From Scatosoma sp045594025 (GTDB lineage Bacteria > Bacillota > Clostridia > Christensenellales > Borkfalkiaceae), in contig JAZNXS010000033.1 in NCBI GenBank assembly GCA_045594025.1, positions 62,001-126,000 of the forward strand: a DNA stretch of 64,000 nucleotides, written 5' to 3'. The first letter of the stretch is position 1; every line of letters starts with the position of its first letter. The notes beneath the pieces were generated by a model. The model did no database searches and was not told the origin of the DNA. It was given only the letters and a program-made list of their open reading frames with translations. Made by a program: the position numbers and the translations under genes. Positions 17,259 through 26,229 of this stretch are shown piece after piece.

Positions 17259-18020
17259 TTACTCCTTAATTTTTTGTTGTTTAAAATATTGCAATGCCAT
17301 ATCGCCGGCGCTGACAATATTTTTTGCTCTTTGCGGAGGCGTAACCATCGCGCCTGTGCCTCCTACCATTAACGGCGCGCCTACTTTTCCGATGGAGGCG
17401 AGATATTCGCCAATAATTCGAAGCCGTAAAGCTTCGTCGCCGCAGACCTGCTTGTAGAGCTCTTCCGACGAAAGAGTAACGCCTTCGCCCATCGCGACAG
17501 ACTGCGCCATTCCCTCTTTTTCTTCCGTTTCTTTTCCGTCCTCCAAGCCTTCCTTAACAGAATCCGCCGCCACGCTGGATGCGTACACGGCCCCCTCGTT
17601 TTCCATGTTTTGGCGATTAACCGCCGCATCCTCCAAGGGCCTTTCTTCGATGGGTTCTGCCATCGCGGTTTTTGATTCTCCCGATCCGATCTCTTCAGTC
17701 GTTGCTAAAAATTCGTCGAACCGTTTCGCCTCTTTTTTTCTCGCCAACGCATTTTTTCGAAGCTTTTCCGCCCCTGTATACGCCGCGCCGTTCTCTGCAG
17801 AATTTTCCGTCTTTCTTTCCAGTTCTTTGAGTCGCTGGCTTCGTCTTGTAAACTCTGCCTGCAAAGCCTCGTATGCCCTCGCAAGGGCGTCTACGTCTTT
17901 AAATTTCCCCGGTATCGAACAGTCCTTTTTCTCGGCGTCGTTCCGACCTTCGCCGACGTTGCTTACCGCTATAGTTGACTCCGCCGGGGTGGTTTCTTCG
18001 TAAACGTTATCCTCATTCAT
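17259..18020 (-). CDS. Phage capsid scaffolding protein
   Basis: 253 residues, highly charged, low in aromatic residues and predicted to be mostly helical with a coiled-coil stretch at about 45-105 (ARAYEALQAEFTRRSQRLKE). It sits immediately before the coat gene and after the portal gene, the standard place for a scaffold that templates procapsid assembly and then leaves. The last 40 residues (GGTGAMVTPPQRAKNIVS onward) may be the coat-binding tail. Assignment is by composition and position. Confidence 0.78.
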   Translation of the reverse strand: MNEDNVYEETTPAESTIAVSNVGEGRNDAEKKDCSIPGKFKDVDALARAYEALQAEFTRRSQRLKELERKTENSAENGAAYTGAEKLRKNALARKKEAKRFDEFLATTEEIGSGESKTAMAEPIEERPLEDAAVNRQNMENEGAVYASSVAADSVKEGLEDGKETEEKEGMAQSVAMGEGVTLSSEELYKQVCGDEALRLRIIGEYLASIGKVGAPLMVGGTGAMVTPPQRAKNIVSAGDMALQYFKQQKIKE

Positions 18021-18033
18021 ATTCCTATTCCTC

Positions 18034-19947
18034 CTATTCTACGATGGGCGCAGTGAAGACCTCCCCCGTCTGCTCCGCCCTTTTCATTTTTTTATGCCAT
18101 TCCATATGTTGTACAAACCGTGCTTTCAAAACGTCCTTATCATGGTAGCGTTTAAATTCAGCCGACAGCAAAAATCTGGTATGCTCGTTGATATGCAAAT
18201 CATGGTCGTCAAATACGTCCGGTTGCATACATGCTCCCTTCATTTCCAAATTTTCCTCGCCTGCCTTTGCGATATGCAACGCGGAAATATCCCTTGCGTT
18301 TTCATAGCTACCGAAGCCGAACGCCTCCAAAATGCGGTTCTTATTTTCCGTGGTCAGTTTCCCGTCCTCATCCGTAAGCAAGCCCGCCTGATACAAACGA
18401 AGCAGCGTCTCCTTTTTCTGCTCAGGGCTCACCGTTTCCTTGGATTCGAACTGCAAATCATTGACGTCCAAGCTGGATGCGTTAAAATAATGGATTTGCG
18501 TTTTTTTATTTTCCCCCGTCAACGTCATCAATCTTGCCGTTCCTGCAAACTGGCGATACAGTCTTAAAATCTGTCTACCCACCTCTTTCAACGCGCGTTC
18601 AATGCTGGTTGTCGTTGCCGTCAACCTCGAATCGTCTTGGGACAAAAGCAGTTGTAAACCCGTCGCGCTCGTTACGCGCATGGGCGTGGAATTTTGCGAA
18701 AGCTCGCTCACCCCTGACACCATAGCGAATTCCTTTTCCAACCATTCTTCCTCGTCCTTAAACTCGGAGGGAATACTGCCGCAATCCAGCATTTCAGGCG
18801 CTTTCCCACCCTGTCTGTAGATGAGCACCTTCCCAGGCAATAAACCTTCCTCGCTGAGCTCGTCCGTATCGATCGAACCGTCCTCCACCGTCAACACACC
18901 CATGGACAATCGGTTCAAAAATTCATGTTTGCGATTACGTACGGCATTGTATGCACGCTGAATGGGGATTAAACGATCGATGACGCTGCTTCCAAAGAAC
19001 GCGCCGGGCAAGCGCAAGCAATCCTGTTTTACGAAGGGGAATCCTCTTTCGTTTCTTTCGCCGTTGATAAATGGCAATTCTCCTTGATAAAGGAGGGTAT
19101 CCCCTGCAACAATTTCCAACTTCCCGTTCGGCGCGTCCGCGCTCGGTTTCGTATACCTTTCGATAAGAATTTCCCCATCCTTGAGATCGGTAAAGTTCAT
19201 ACCGATTTTCTGCAAGGGCAACTTTGCCGCCGAGGGCTCGCTGTAGCCCTGCAAGCCAGATAAATTACTCCCCTTTACCGTCACCCCGAAACGTTCTTGA
19301 ATATAGCTGACGGGAACCGCTTTTGCATGAATCAAACTATGTATACCGTCAAAGTCCTCCGCGTCCAAACGATCGGGGAAAATTTCAAACGGCGACACCG
19401 CACTAACCTGTACTTCCCCCTCATAAACGGGGTTATTATCACCGTCAACGGCTACCTGCCTACCTCCTTTCTCATCCCAACCGATTTTAAAGAAGGCGCT
19501 TCCGCACGTTTCCGACCACATGGTCACACGGGAGGAAACCTCGTTCAGATTGATACGATCCTGCACGTAGCGCAGTACGCCCGTAGCCAGCTTCGCCGCC
19601 TTCACGTCCCCATCCTCATCAGAGAATGCGCGCACCGTGAGCTCCGGCTTTAAGCGTTCGAGCTTTGCCAATCGAGAATCCACGGTAGGGGCGATATGAT
19701 TGAATACCCTGCGCGATTGCCAATAAAATTGCGGATCTTCCTCCACGACGCCGCCATAGGGCGAAATATCACAATACTGATTTCCGCTGAAAAAGTTGAT
19801 GTTAAGCACCCAACCGTTTTCCACCGCCCGTCTATCCTCGCGTCTTTGCAGGAAGTCCTGCGTCACGTCCGCAACGATTTTCTCATTTTCCCTCTCCTTT
19901 TGCTTTGCCAGCAATTCTTGTTCGGGATTCATTTCTTCATACTTCAT
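18034..19947 (-). CDS. Phage portal protein (P22-like)
   Basis: 637 residues. The N-terminal part (DVTQDFLQRREDRRAVENGW, then RRVFNHIAPTVDSRLAKLERLKPELTV split over residues 75-105) is typical of podovirus portals of the P22 group. Central blocks SPFEIFPDRLDAEDFDG and IPIQRAYNAVRNRKHEFLN match the wing and stem regions. The portal forms the twelve-fold ring through which DNA is packaged and ejected. It lies between the small terminase-like gene and the scaffold. It appears full length, with no frameshift. Confidence 0.93.
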   Translation of the reverse strand: MKYEEMNPEQELLAKQKERENEKIVADVTQDFLQRREDRRAVENGWVLNINFFSGNQYCDISPYGGVVEEDPQFYWQSRRVFNHIAPTVDSRLAKLERLKPELTVRAFSDEDGDVKAAKLATGVLRYVQDRINLNEVSSRVTMWSETCGSAFFKIGWDEKGGRQVAVDGDNNPVYEGEVQVSAVSPFEIFPDRLDAEDFDGIHSLIHAKAVPVSYIQERFGVTVKGSNLSGLQGYSEPSAAKLPLQKIGMNFTDLKDGEILIERYTKPSADAPNGKLEIVAGDTLLYQGELPFINGERNERGFPFVKQDCLRLPGAFFGSSVIDRLIPIQRAYNAVRNRKHEFLNRLSMGVLTVEDGSIDTDELSEEGLLPGKVLIYRQGGKAPEMLDCGSIPSEFKDEEEWLEKEFAMVSGVSELSQNSTPMRVTSATGLQLLLSQDDSRLTATTTSIERALKEVGRQILRLYRQFAGTARLMTLTGENKKTQIHYFNASSLDVNDLQFESKETVSPEQKKETLLRLYQAGLLTDEDGKLTTENKNRILEAFGFGSYENARDISALHIAKAGEENLEMKGACMQPDVFDDHDLHINEHTRFLLSAEFKRYHDKDVLKARFVQHMEWHKKMKRAEQTGEVFTAPIVE

Positions 19948-19956
19948 GCTTTCCTC

Positions 19957-20340
19957 CTATTTTTCACTCTTAGCCGCGGTTTTTGCACTCTTTTTCGCAG
20001 TCTTTTTTGCCGTTTTTTTCGTTGTTTTTTTCGCCGTCGTTGTTTTTGCGGCGCTCTTTGCTTTCGGCTTTACTGCCTGCAGTTCTTCTAAAAGCCGCTG
20101 CCTTTCTTTTTCCAAATCCTCATCCGACCATTCTCCAAAACCGTCGCTCTGTTTCGTATCGAGCAACAGCTGAACGGCTTTGAGGTCGGGCGGCACGTCC
20201 TTTTTGATTTTTTTACGTTTGGTCAGTTTTAACGCGCCGTCCACCTCCGCATACTCCTCGGTGACCTCCGCCACCTGATACCCAAGCGCCACTTTCAATA
20301 GCGCTTCTCCGATTTTTTCTTCCTTTTTCTTTTCTCCCAT
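19957..20340 (-). CDS. Small-terminase-like protein lacking the N-terminal DNA-binding domain
   Basis: 127 residues. The segment EALLKVALGYQVAEVTEEY followed by VPPDLKAVQLLLDTKQSDGF resembles the C-terminal oligomerisation half of phage small terminases, where a similar ALGY...PPD...AALFWLKNR pattern occurs. The usual helix-turn-helix half is absent; instead the C-terminus (residues 90-127) is a histone-H1-like Lys/Ala/Thr tail. It is 3 bases from the large terminase gene. A basic tail could bind DNA without sequence specificity. This is inference; a nucleoid-like phage protein is the alternative. Confidence 0.6.
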   Translation of the reverse strand: MGEKKKEEKIGEALLKVALGYQVAEVTEEYAEVDGALKLTKRKKIKKDVPPDLKAVQLLLDTKQSDGFGEWSDEDLEKERQRLLEELQAVKPKAKSAAKTTTAKKTTKKTAKKTAKKSAKTAAKSEK

Positions 20341-20342
20341 AC

Positions 20343-21776
20343 CTACAAACCTATCCTTCCCCTCTTTAATTGTCTCGCCAGCCTTTCCTTATCCTTTTGA
20401 ATTTCCGTTTTTTGTGGCGGAGCAGGCGTTTTCTTCGGCCTCGTCATCAAGTAATAGCGCATTTCATCCAAGCTATGATCGTCCGTCTTCCGCGGCACGT
20501 CGCCGCTGCCCCAGTAATACCCCTTGAGTTCCTTGATGAGATTGACACAGTTTTTGAATATGTAAATATTCGGTAATCCATTTTCCCGTTTGAGATAGCT
20601 CTTTACCCTTGCAATCCCAGAAAACAAATCTTTTTCCACGTCGGGATTGACCAAAATTCCCCGTTCGTAAAAGAGTTCCACCACGCTTTTAACCGAACCC
20701 AAAGTTCTCTGCTTCGCGGCGCTATCGATGAGTGCACAAATACGGCCCCTGCTATCGGTATGCCAATCGATTTTTTTACAGATTTCCTTGATGGCAGCCG
20801 CATGGTAATCGATATCCCTGCCCGCCTCGTAATGTTCGTATATCACGTACACGTTATCATCGAAATCCACGGCATACCAATGCGCGGAAAGCGGATTATT
20901 TAAGCCTGGGTCAATGGAGATATTATCCTGCCATTCCTTGGGAATGGGAAATGGATCGACAACGTGTACCTGCTCGTCAAATTCAGGATACACGAGCCCT
21001 GCCGCCGCCGAAGCGAACCTACCGTACCGCCGCGATTGCAGCGTCCTTTCGTCCATACTTGCCGTCAAAGAGAGCACCTCATCCTTATCCAGATATGGGT
21101 TATCGCTCCATTCCATGAACTCATACCACACCTCGCCATCATTCCGTCGATTGAGAAAGATTTCGTTATAGACGAAAGTCAAGCCCTTTAGCGGCGTCAT
21201 CGTCCCAAATAAATCTCCCTTTCGATCGAGGACGCGCATACGGCATTCCGCATAGACGTCTTCGGGCGGTTCTTCATCAAACCAGACAAAGTCCAAAGAC
21301 GCGCCCTGAAATTTCTCTCTACCCTGATCGCAGCTTTTAAATCCGATCACCGAAGTTCCGCCAAACACGTTTTTAACGCGGATGAAATCGATGATACCGT
21401 GCTCCGGCGAATCCTTTCTACCGCTGAGCATCACAATATCCTCTATCCAATCCCGTCTAAGGTAGTGCAGAATTTTCTTTTGCGCAACATCACGTTGCAC
21501 CTGTTGCGACAGCGAAACCACCCAACCGCAAACCTCCTGACGATTTTTTCGATACGGATGGATTCCCCTTGCCATATACACGCACTCTACCGCACCGCAT
21601 TCCGTCTTTCCCGAACGATTTCCGCCGAACACCCAACGGTTGCGTTTCAAACAGCGATGAAAGGCGAGCTGTTTTTCATGTTTTTTCTCTCCTGCGTTAT
21701 ATTCGGACAGCGGATGCCGCTTTCTTTTTTGTATTTCTTCCTCTACCAAACGCAGCTTTTCTACAATTTCTCTCAT
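20343..21776 (-). CDS. terL: Phage terminase large subunit
   Basis: About 477 residues. VFGGNRSGKTE near residues 50-59 is the Walker A loop of the packaging ATPase and FVWFDEEPPEDV near 163-174 the Walker B motif with catalytic Glu. The nuclease domain begins at SIDPGLNNPL (about 287-296) with a likely metal-binding Asp at about 289, and further acidic residues follow in LIDSAAKQRT. It would cut and pump phage DNA into procapsids. The start is uncertain: I use the ATG at 21776; TTG and GTG codons up to 21809 lie closer to a GGAGGAGG. First gene of the minus-strand head module. Confidence 0.93.
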   Translation of the reverse strand: MREIVEKLRLVEEEIQKRKRHPLSEYNAGEKKHEKQLAFHRCLKRNRWVFGGNRSGKTECGAVECVYMARGIHPYRKNRQEVCGWVVSLSQQVQRDVAQKKILHYLRRDWIEDIVMLSGRKDSPEHGIIDFIRVKNVFGGTSVIGFKSCDQGREKFQGASLDFVWFDEEPPEDVYAECRMRVLDRKGDLFGTMTPLKGLTFVYNEIFLNRRNDGEVWYEFMEWSDNPYLDKDEVLSLTASMDERTLQSRRYGRFASAAAGLVYPEFDEQVHVVDPFPIPKEWQDNISIDPGLNNPLSAHWYAVDFDDNVYVIYEHYEAGRDIDYHAAAIKEICKKIDWHTDSRGRICALIDSAAKQRTLGSVKSVVELFYERGILVNPDVEKDLFSGIARVKSYLKRENGLPNIYIFKNCVNLIKELKGYYWGSGDVPRKTDDHSLDEMRYYLMTRPKKTPAPPQKTEIQKDKERLARQLKRGRIGL

Positions 21777-21860
21777 ATTCACCGCCAAATAGCCAAAAAC
21801 CTCCTCCAATTCCGCCCTATAATTGTATAAAATTCATAACTTCACAACGATAAAGCAACC

Positions 21861-22628
21861 ATGAAACGATTTTTCCTATGGGCATTTTCGCCCCTTTTCA
21901 TTTTGATAACGATATTTTCGACGTTCACGCCCCACCCTGTCAACGTCCTTTCTTCGCGTACTCCAATCGTAGCGAACGCCTCTACCCTCTCGCCCAGCGC
22001 AGGAGACTATGCCTGCATTTTGGATAGCGATACTTTTTTCTATTCTGCCGCCGACGAGCGACGCGGACTTTTCCTTTTGCCCAAAAGCTATTACGTGCGC
22101 CTGATCGAATACCGAAACGACTTTTGCAAAATCGAATACGGCAAGGACGACAGCGGTGCTAAGCGTCTTGTCGGGTACGCCAAAACCGAACAGCTCACCT
22201 TTGTGGACTACGTACCCGTTCGTCCGTATCTATATTACGTATTCGACGTCCGCTACACGATTGACGGCGCGGAGGGAAACGGTTCCCCTTTCTTAAACGA
22301 AATCACGATGTCCTGCGTGTATTACGGCGACTACCTAATCGGCTCGGAGACCTACTGTTACGTCCTCCGAGAGGATGAATTTGGGTATATTCCAAAGCCT
22401 ACTAGCCTCACCTATGAAGAAAATACGGAATACGCCGATTATTTGGCGGCGCAAACGCCGAAAGAGGACGTAACGACGGAAGAACAAAGCCCCACGACGG
22501 AAACAAGCTCTCCCGCGCAGATTGCCATACTCATTATCATCTGTCTGCTTGTCCCCATACTTGCCGCGCTCGTATTAAAGCCCTCGCGCCGTCCGCAGTA
22601 TAGAGACGACGACGTATTTTCCTATTGA
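21861..22628 (+). CDS. Secreted, C-terminally membrane-anchored protein with SH3-like region
   Basis: 255 residues on the strand opposite to the phage genes. It has a signal peptide (residues about 1-40), a beta-rich extracytoplasmic region (ACILDSDTFFYS, then FCKIEYGKDD...VGYAKTEQL), a Thr/Ser/Glu linker (about 190-215) and a single transmembrane helix near 218-240 with a basic-acidic tail. The motif FCKIEY...GYA is typical of SH3-like (SH3b-type) wall-binding folds. The same architecture appears in the much larger protein at 23772. Function unknown; no ribosome site is obvious before the ATG. It may be a cargo gene inserted in the phage region. Confidence 0.8.
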   Translation: MKRFFLWAFSPLFILITIFSTFTPHPVNVLSSRTPIVANASTLSPSAGDYACILDSDTFFYSAADERRGLFLLPKSYYVRLIEYRNDFCKIEYGKDDSGAKRLVGYAKTEQLTFVDYVPVRPYLYYVFDVRYTIDGAEGNGSPFLNEITMSCVYYGDYLIGSETYCYVLREDEFGYIPKPTSLTYEENTEYADYLAAQTPKEDVTTEEQSPTTETSSPAQIAILIIICLLVPILAALVLKPSRRPQYRDDDVFSY

Positions 22629-22650
22629 CGAATCGGGCAAGAACCAGCAA

Positions 22651-23133
22651 TCAGGTCAAGCAAACTTTACGTTCCTTGCCGTCTTCCACAAAGCGATGAA
22701 TTTTTTTAATGATATCGATTTCGAGCAATTCGTTATCAAACACCTCTTGCGTGATCCCCGCAATCTTTAACATACCGCCTATCTTCTCCGACAGTCGTTG
22801 CATAAAACGGAAATATTTCCTTTCGTTCCAAGCTGCCCATGGGAACGATTGTATGTTTTGCGGATTTTTGTTACGCTTTCCGAAATAGCGCACAGCGACG
22901 AGCGTCCGTTCGGATTCGGATAATTTATGTAAAACGGAATCGATTTTATCTTTCAGCCAAACCAGGCAATCTTTGCGGAGAATTTCCTCTGCCAAGTACT
23001 CTGCCAATTTTTCCGTTGTAAATCTACTGTTATAAGATAGCACGGCTTTATTGCGTATATGCGCGGCATAATCCTCCCCTACGTTTTTGAGTAACGGATA
23101 CGCATACAGCACCGTTTTGATGTAATTCTCCAA
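22651..23133 (-). CDS. Phage late-gene regulator, sigma-70 region-4-like (ArpU/RinA type)
   Basis: 160 residues. LSESERTLVAVRYFGKR (about 82-98) and WNERKYFRFMQRLSEKIG (about 114-131) form the helix-turn-helix pattern seen in ArpU/RinA-type regulators, which switch on packaging and structural genes in Firmicute phages. No N-terminal sigma regions are present. It is upstream of the head module in the same direction, separated from terL by the plus-strand gene at 21861, so it is probably transcribed separately. A role in activating the terL promoter is inferred from family and position. Confidence 0.75.
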   Translation of the reverse strand: MENYIKTVLYAYPLLKNVGEDYAAHIRNKAVLSYNSRFTTEKLAEYLAEEILRKDCLVWLKDKIDSVLHKLSESERTLVAVRYFGKRNKNPQNIQSFPWAAWNERKYFRFMQRLSEKIGGMLKIAGITQEVFDNELLEIDIIKKIHRFVEDGKERKVCLT

Positions 23134-23185
23134 AAAATATCACCTCCAATCGAATATAAATTTTTAAATGATTTAAAATTAGAAC

Positions 23186-23410
23186 TTTCGTGAATTTTCA
23201 CTATCGCTCAGTGAATTGAAAACGATGTTTTCGTGAATTTTCGCTGTCGCTCAGTGAATTGACGGCTCCGCCGTCGTTATTGTAATATTCCCACAACGCA
23301 AAGCTTCGCTTTGCAATTCACGAGCCGTTAGGCGTCACGTCCGTAGGACAATTCGCGCGTCGTTAGACGCAATTCACGGCATAGCCCATCTATGTTGTTA
23401 GACAAAATTC
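23186..23410. repeat. Cluster of tri-loop palindromes and a 31-bp direct repeat
   Basis: The stretch 23134-23771 has no gene. It holds two copies of a 31-base unit beginning CGTGAATTTTC and ending CAGTGAATTGA (23189-23219 and 23232-23262, two mismatches), inverted AATTCACG copies at 23315 and 23371, and a chain of short perfect palindromes: GAAAAC-gat-GTTTTC, GACGGC-tcc-GCCGTC, GCAAAGC-ttc-GCTTTGC, GTCC-gta-GGAC and GCGTC-gtta-GACGC. A 14-base direct repeat CAACGTCAGGTTGG follows near 23451 and 23470. The style matches the block at 50289-50559. Confidence 0.8.
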
Positions 23411-23733
23411 ACACCTTCAAGGAATTCCTTTCTGCCACTCACTACTGCGTCCAACGTCAGGTTGGGCGTTCAACGTCAGGTTGGCTTATTATGTCATTGT
23501 TCCCAAAAATTGCAACCCCCTTATGCCAATTTTTTAATGAAAAACGCGAACATTTGTTCGTTTTAAATGTAAAAATATAAATTAAACTTGACATATATAT
23601 GCCTATTAAACGACTTTTTTCGCCATTATGTAATGTGTATTACTGTATTTTAGCGTTTAACAAAGAAAATAGGTATTTGATATACTGTTTAATAAATATA
23701 ACTTAATATATAGTATATTTTTTCGCCATTCTA

Positions 23734-23763
23734 TTGACTTTTCGCCTTTTTTCGTGTTATAAT
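23734..23763 (+). promoter_or_regulatory. Promoter giving an apparently leaderless transcript
   Basis: TTGACT (23734-23739), 18 bases, TATAAT (23758-23763). The ATG at 23772 lies only 8 bases past the -10, where transcription would start, and no ribosome site is present. AT-rich sequence precedes it, including a second TTGACA near 23590. Confidence 0.7.
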
Positions 23764-23771
23764 GGCTATGT

Positions 23772-26177
23772 ATGAATAGAAAGAAGGCTACAATTTTATC
23801 GATGCTTATGATTTCCGCCCTCGCCTTATCGGGGACGGCGCTTCACGTTGCGCAGGATTCCTCTTTGACGGCTTTGGCGAGCAGTCCCTCCATCGAAGCG
23901 GAATTGATTTCCCCCGCTTCGTACGAACAGCATTTAAATCTTGTGGCTCCCATTGCGGTTGCGGTGGCGGAAGGAAGCGTAGCGATTGCAGACGGGAATA
24001 CCCTTTACGTATACGACAAAGCGGACAACGTCTATCGAACCTACACGCACACAAGCGCGATCAATAAAATCGAATTTGACGGTGAGGGGAATTTATATTT
24101 TCTTTCAGCGCCTCGCTTATATAAGCTGACCGCCGCCGAGTTGAAAAACGGAGCAACGGCAACGGAATACCTGCCTTCTTGTATGAACTTTACCATCGAT
24201 GGCGATACTTTGTATTATTGCGATTGGTACGCAGCGGTGAAATACCGTTCCCTTTCACAAGGCATTGCTTTGGGCGAAACCTTGCTCTCTGCCGACTTAA
24301 CGAAAACAGCGCCCTTGGCATTCGGCAACGATTTCTTATACTGCGTTTGCGAAAACCCGAACGATAGCAACGTCTCCACCGTCTACGCGATCAACCCGAT
24401 TGCGAACAACGTACAGCCGTTGATTAGTTTTTCAGAAAATATTCGTTCGATTGCGGTCGCAAAGAACCTTCTTTGCATTGTGACGGACAGTGGGAATTTT
24501 TACACGTACAATCATACAGAGCTGCAAAACAAGCACGCGGACGAAGTCACATCGATTACCAAAGACGAAGGCGGCTACGTTTCCCTTTGCGCCTATGAAA
24601 ACGGCGTTTATACGATTCGAAACAACATCGTTCGGGAATACTTAATCGACATCGATAACGCAACGTTTACCGATTATGAAATCGGCGCAGGCTCTGCCTC
24701 ACCGCACCGTTTAAACGGCGCAACGGACGTACTTTTAAACGAAAACCGTCTGTTTATCGCCGACAACGGCAACCAAAGAATTTCCGTCTATAACACGGAC
24801 ACGGGTAGCTATGAAACGGCAATCACCTCAACCCTGCCCACTCCGTTTTTATCCTCTTACGGCAATACCCTTTTGGTATCCTCCGAGGAAGAGGTAGCGC
24901 TTTACAGCCTTTCTTCTAAGGATTACGGCACAACGCTCCTTTCTCTGGACGAGGAAATATTAGAAGGCAACGTCATCGGCGCAACCGCCGTATACGACCA
25001 TTATTACGTACTTACCGACAGCAATTACTGCTACGCTTTAACGGTGGAGAACGGCACGTGGAGCTATACGGAAACGCTTACCTTAAGTGCAACTCCACTC
25101 AGGGCAACGGCATTCACGTCCGACGTTTACGGCAGCCTTTACGTCGCTTACGACAACAACACGGTATACCGTTTCACGGAAAAGGAACTGCTGACCGCCG
25201 ACGCCAGCGGCGCAAAAATCTTGGAAGGTTTTCCCACAGCGGATAAGCTGACGGTGGATTATGAGGGCAGCCTCTACGCTTTGACAGGCGGCACGATCAC
25301 GAAATATACGGCAGGCGCAAACGGCTATACGCAAAGCGCAACCTACGCCCCCGATTACGGTTTGGTATATGATAACGCGCCCAACCTGATTTCCTTCACC
25401 TTTGGCGTCGAAAGCCCCGATGCATATCTGCTGTATGCAAACAACTACATTATCCAAACGAACGAACTGCAAATCCCCATCGTGAACCCTATCCCCGTCG
25501 GCAACGCGGCGAACGTAGTATTCGGGGAAGGCAACGCAGAATTTTCGGTGGTAACGGTAGCGGAAGACACCGTCCTCATCGAATTTGATATGGCAGCGTT
25601 AAAAACCGCCGTCGATTTCCCCTACGTCGCATTCAAGCGCATTTCCACAGCGCAGTCTGCGCTCAAATTAGGCACAGAAGGCGGCTATGCGATTTTGGCG
25701 ATGTCGGAAAGCGGCAACGGAAAATATAAGAGCTATCTTGCCGTAGACACGGCTTGTTCCCCCTTGACGGAAAACGAATACCAAACGACGTACGAAACTC
25801 CGAAAGTCGGTTATCTCACAAACGCCGTTTCCGTTTATAAGTATCCGTTCTTGAACGAGCTGCTCACCCACGGAACACTTTCCAAACAAACGCCGATACA
25901 GTTGCTTGGCGAAACGATTCATCTCGACCATGCCTATTATAAAGTTGCCTATACACTGGAAGACGGAACGCAAAAAACGGGCTATATCCCTCAACCGTTC
26001 GTCACCTTATCAGAAGGCGCAACCCCCTCGTTTGAGACGCTCACCTATGGGGAAACGGAAAGCGATGAAGACCGTATTTGGCGCGCTGTGTATATTCTCT
26101 TAGGGCTTGGCGTCATCGGCATTTTGGTAGACGTTTTATTGCTTAGAAAACCCAAACAGGACAACGAAGAAGAATAA
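23772..26177 (+). CDS. Large secreted beta-propeller-like protein with SH3-like region and C-terminal membrane anchor
   Basis: 801 residues. MNRKK plus a hydrophobic stretch ending near ALAS (about residue 36) is a signal peptide. Residues about 60-620 consist of repeated blades of about 40-50 residues (for example VAVAEGSVAIADGNTLYVYD, LLNENRLFIADNGNQRISVY, SDVYGSLYVAYDNNTVYRF), like NHL or YVTN propellers. Residues about 675-745 form an SH3-like unit (VGYLTNAVSVYKY ... YYKVAYTLEDGTQKTGYI). One transmembrane helix lies near 765-790 with a short acidic tail. The protein would sit on the outer face of the membrane; ligand unknown. It shares layout with the protein at 21861. Confidence 0.85.
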   Translation: MNRKKATILSMLMISALALSGTALHVAQDSSLTALASSPSIEAELISPASYEQHLNLVAPIAVAVAEGSVAIADGNTLYVYDKADNVYRTYTHTSAINKIEFDGEGNLYFLSAPRLYKLTAAELKNGATATEYLPSCMNFTIDGDTLYYCDWYAAVKYRSLSQGIALGETLLSADLTKTAPLAFGNDFLYCVCENPNDSNVSTVYAINPIANNVQPLISFSENIRSIAVAKNLLCIVTDSGNFYTYNHTELQNKHADEVTSITKDEGGYVSLCAYENGVYTIRNNIVREYLIDIDNATFTDYEIGAGSASPHRLNGATDVLLNENRLFIADNGNQRISVYNTDTGSYETAITSTLPTPFLSSYGNTLLVSSEEEVALYSLSSKDYGTTLLSLDEEILEGNVIGATAVYDHYYVLTDSNYCYALTVENGTWSYTETLTLSATPLRATAFTSDVYGSLYVAYDNNTVYRFTEKELLTADASGAKILEGFPTADKLTVDYEGSLYALTGGTITKYTAGANGYTQSATYAPDYGLVYDNAPNLISFTFGVESPDAYLLYANNYIIQTNELQIPIVNPIPVGNAANVVFGEGNAEFSVVTVAEDTVLIEFDMAALKTAVDFPYVAFKRISTAQSALKLGTEGGYAILAMSESGNGKYKSYLAVDTACSPLTENEYQTTYETPKVGYLTNAVSVYKYPFLNELLTHGTLSKQTPIQLLGETIHLDHAYYKVAYTLEDGTQKTGYIPQPFVTLSEGATPSFETLTYGETESDEDRIWRAVYILLGLGVIGILVDVLLLRKPKQDNEEE

Positions 26178-26182
26178 TAAAA

Positions 26183-26196
26183 GCGCCGAACGGCGC
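26183..26196 (+). terminator. Short hairpin after the propeller gene
   Basis: GCGCC, loop GAAC, GGCGC (26183-26196) with an AAAA run before and only ATTTG after. A weak terminator at best, and possibly part of the mgtE leader. Confidence 0.4.
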
Positions 26197-26229
26197 ATTT
26201 GCATAGAATATTTTAGGAGGAAAACGGTT

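Noticed and set aside
23392..23580. A 62-codon plus-strand reading frame in the gap before the propeller gene.
   Set aside because: It has no ribosome site and runs through direct repeats; composition does not resemble the neighbours.
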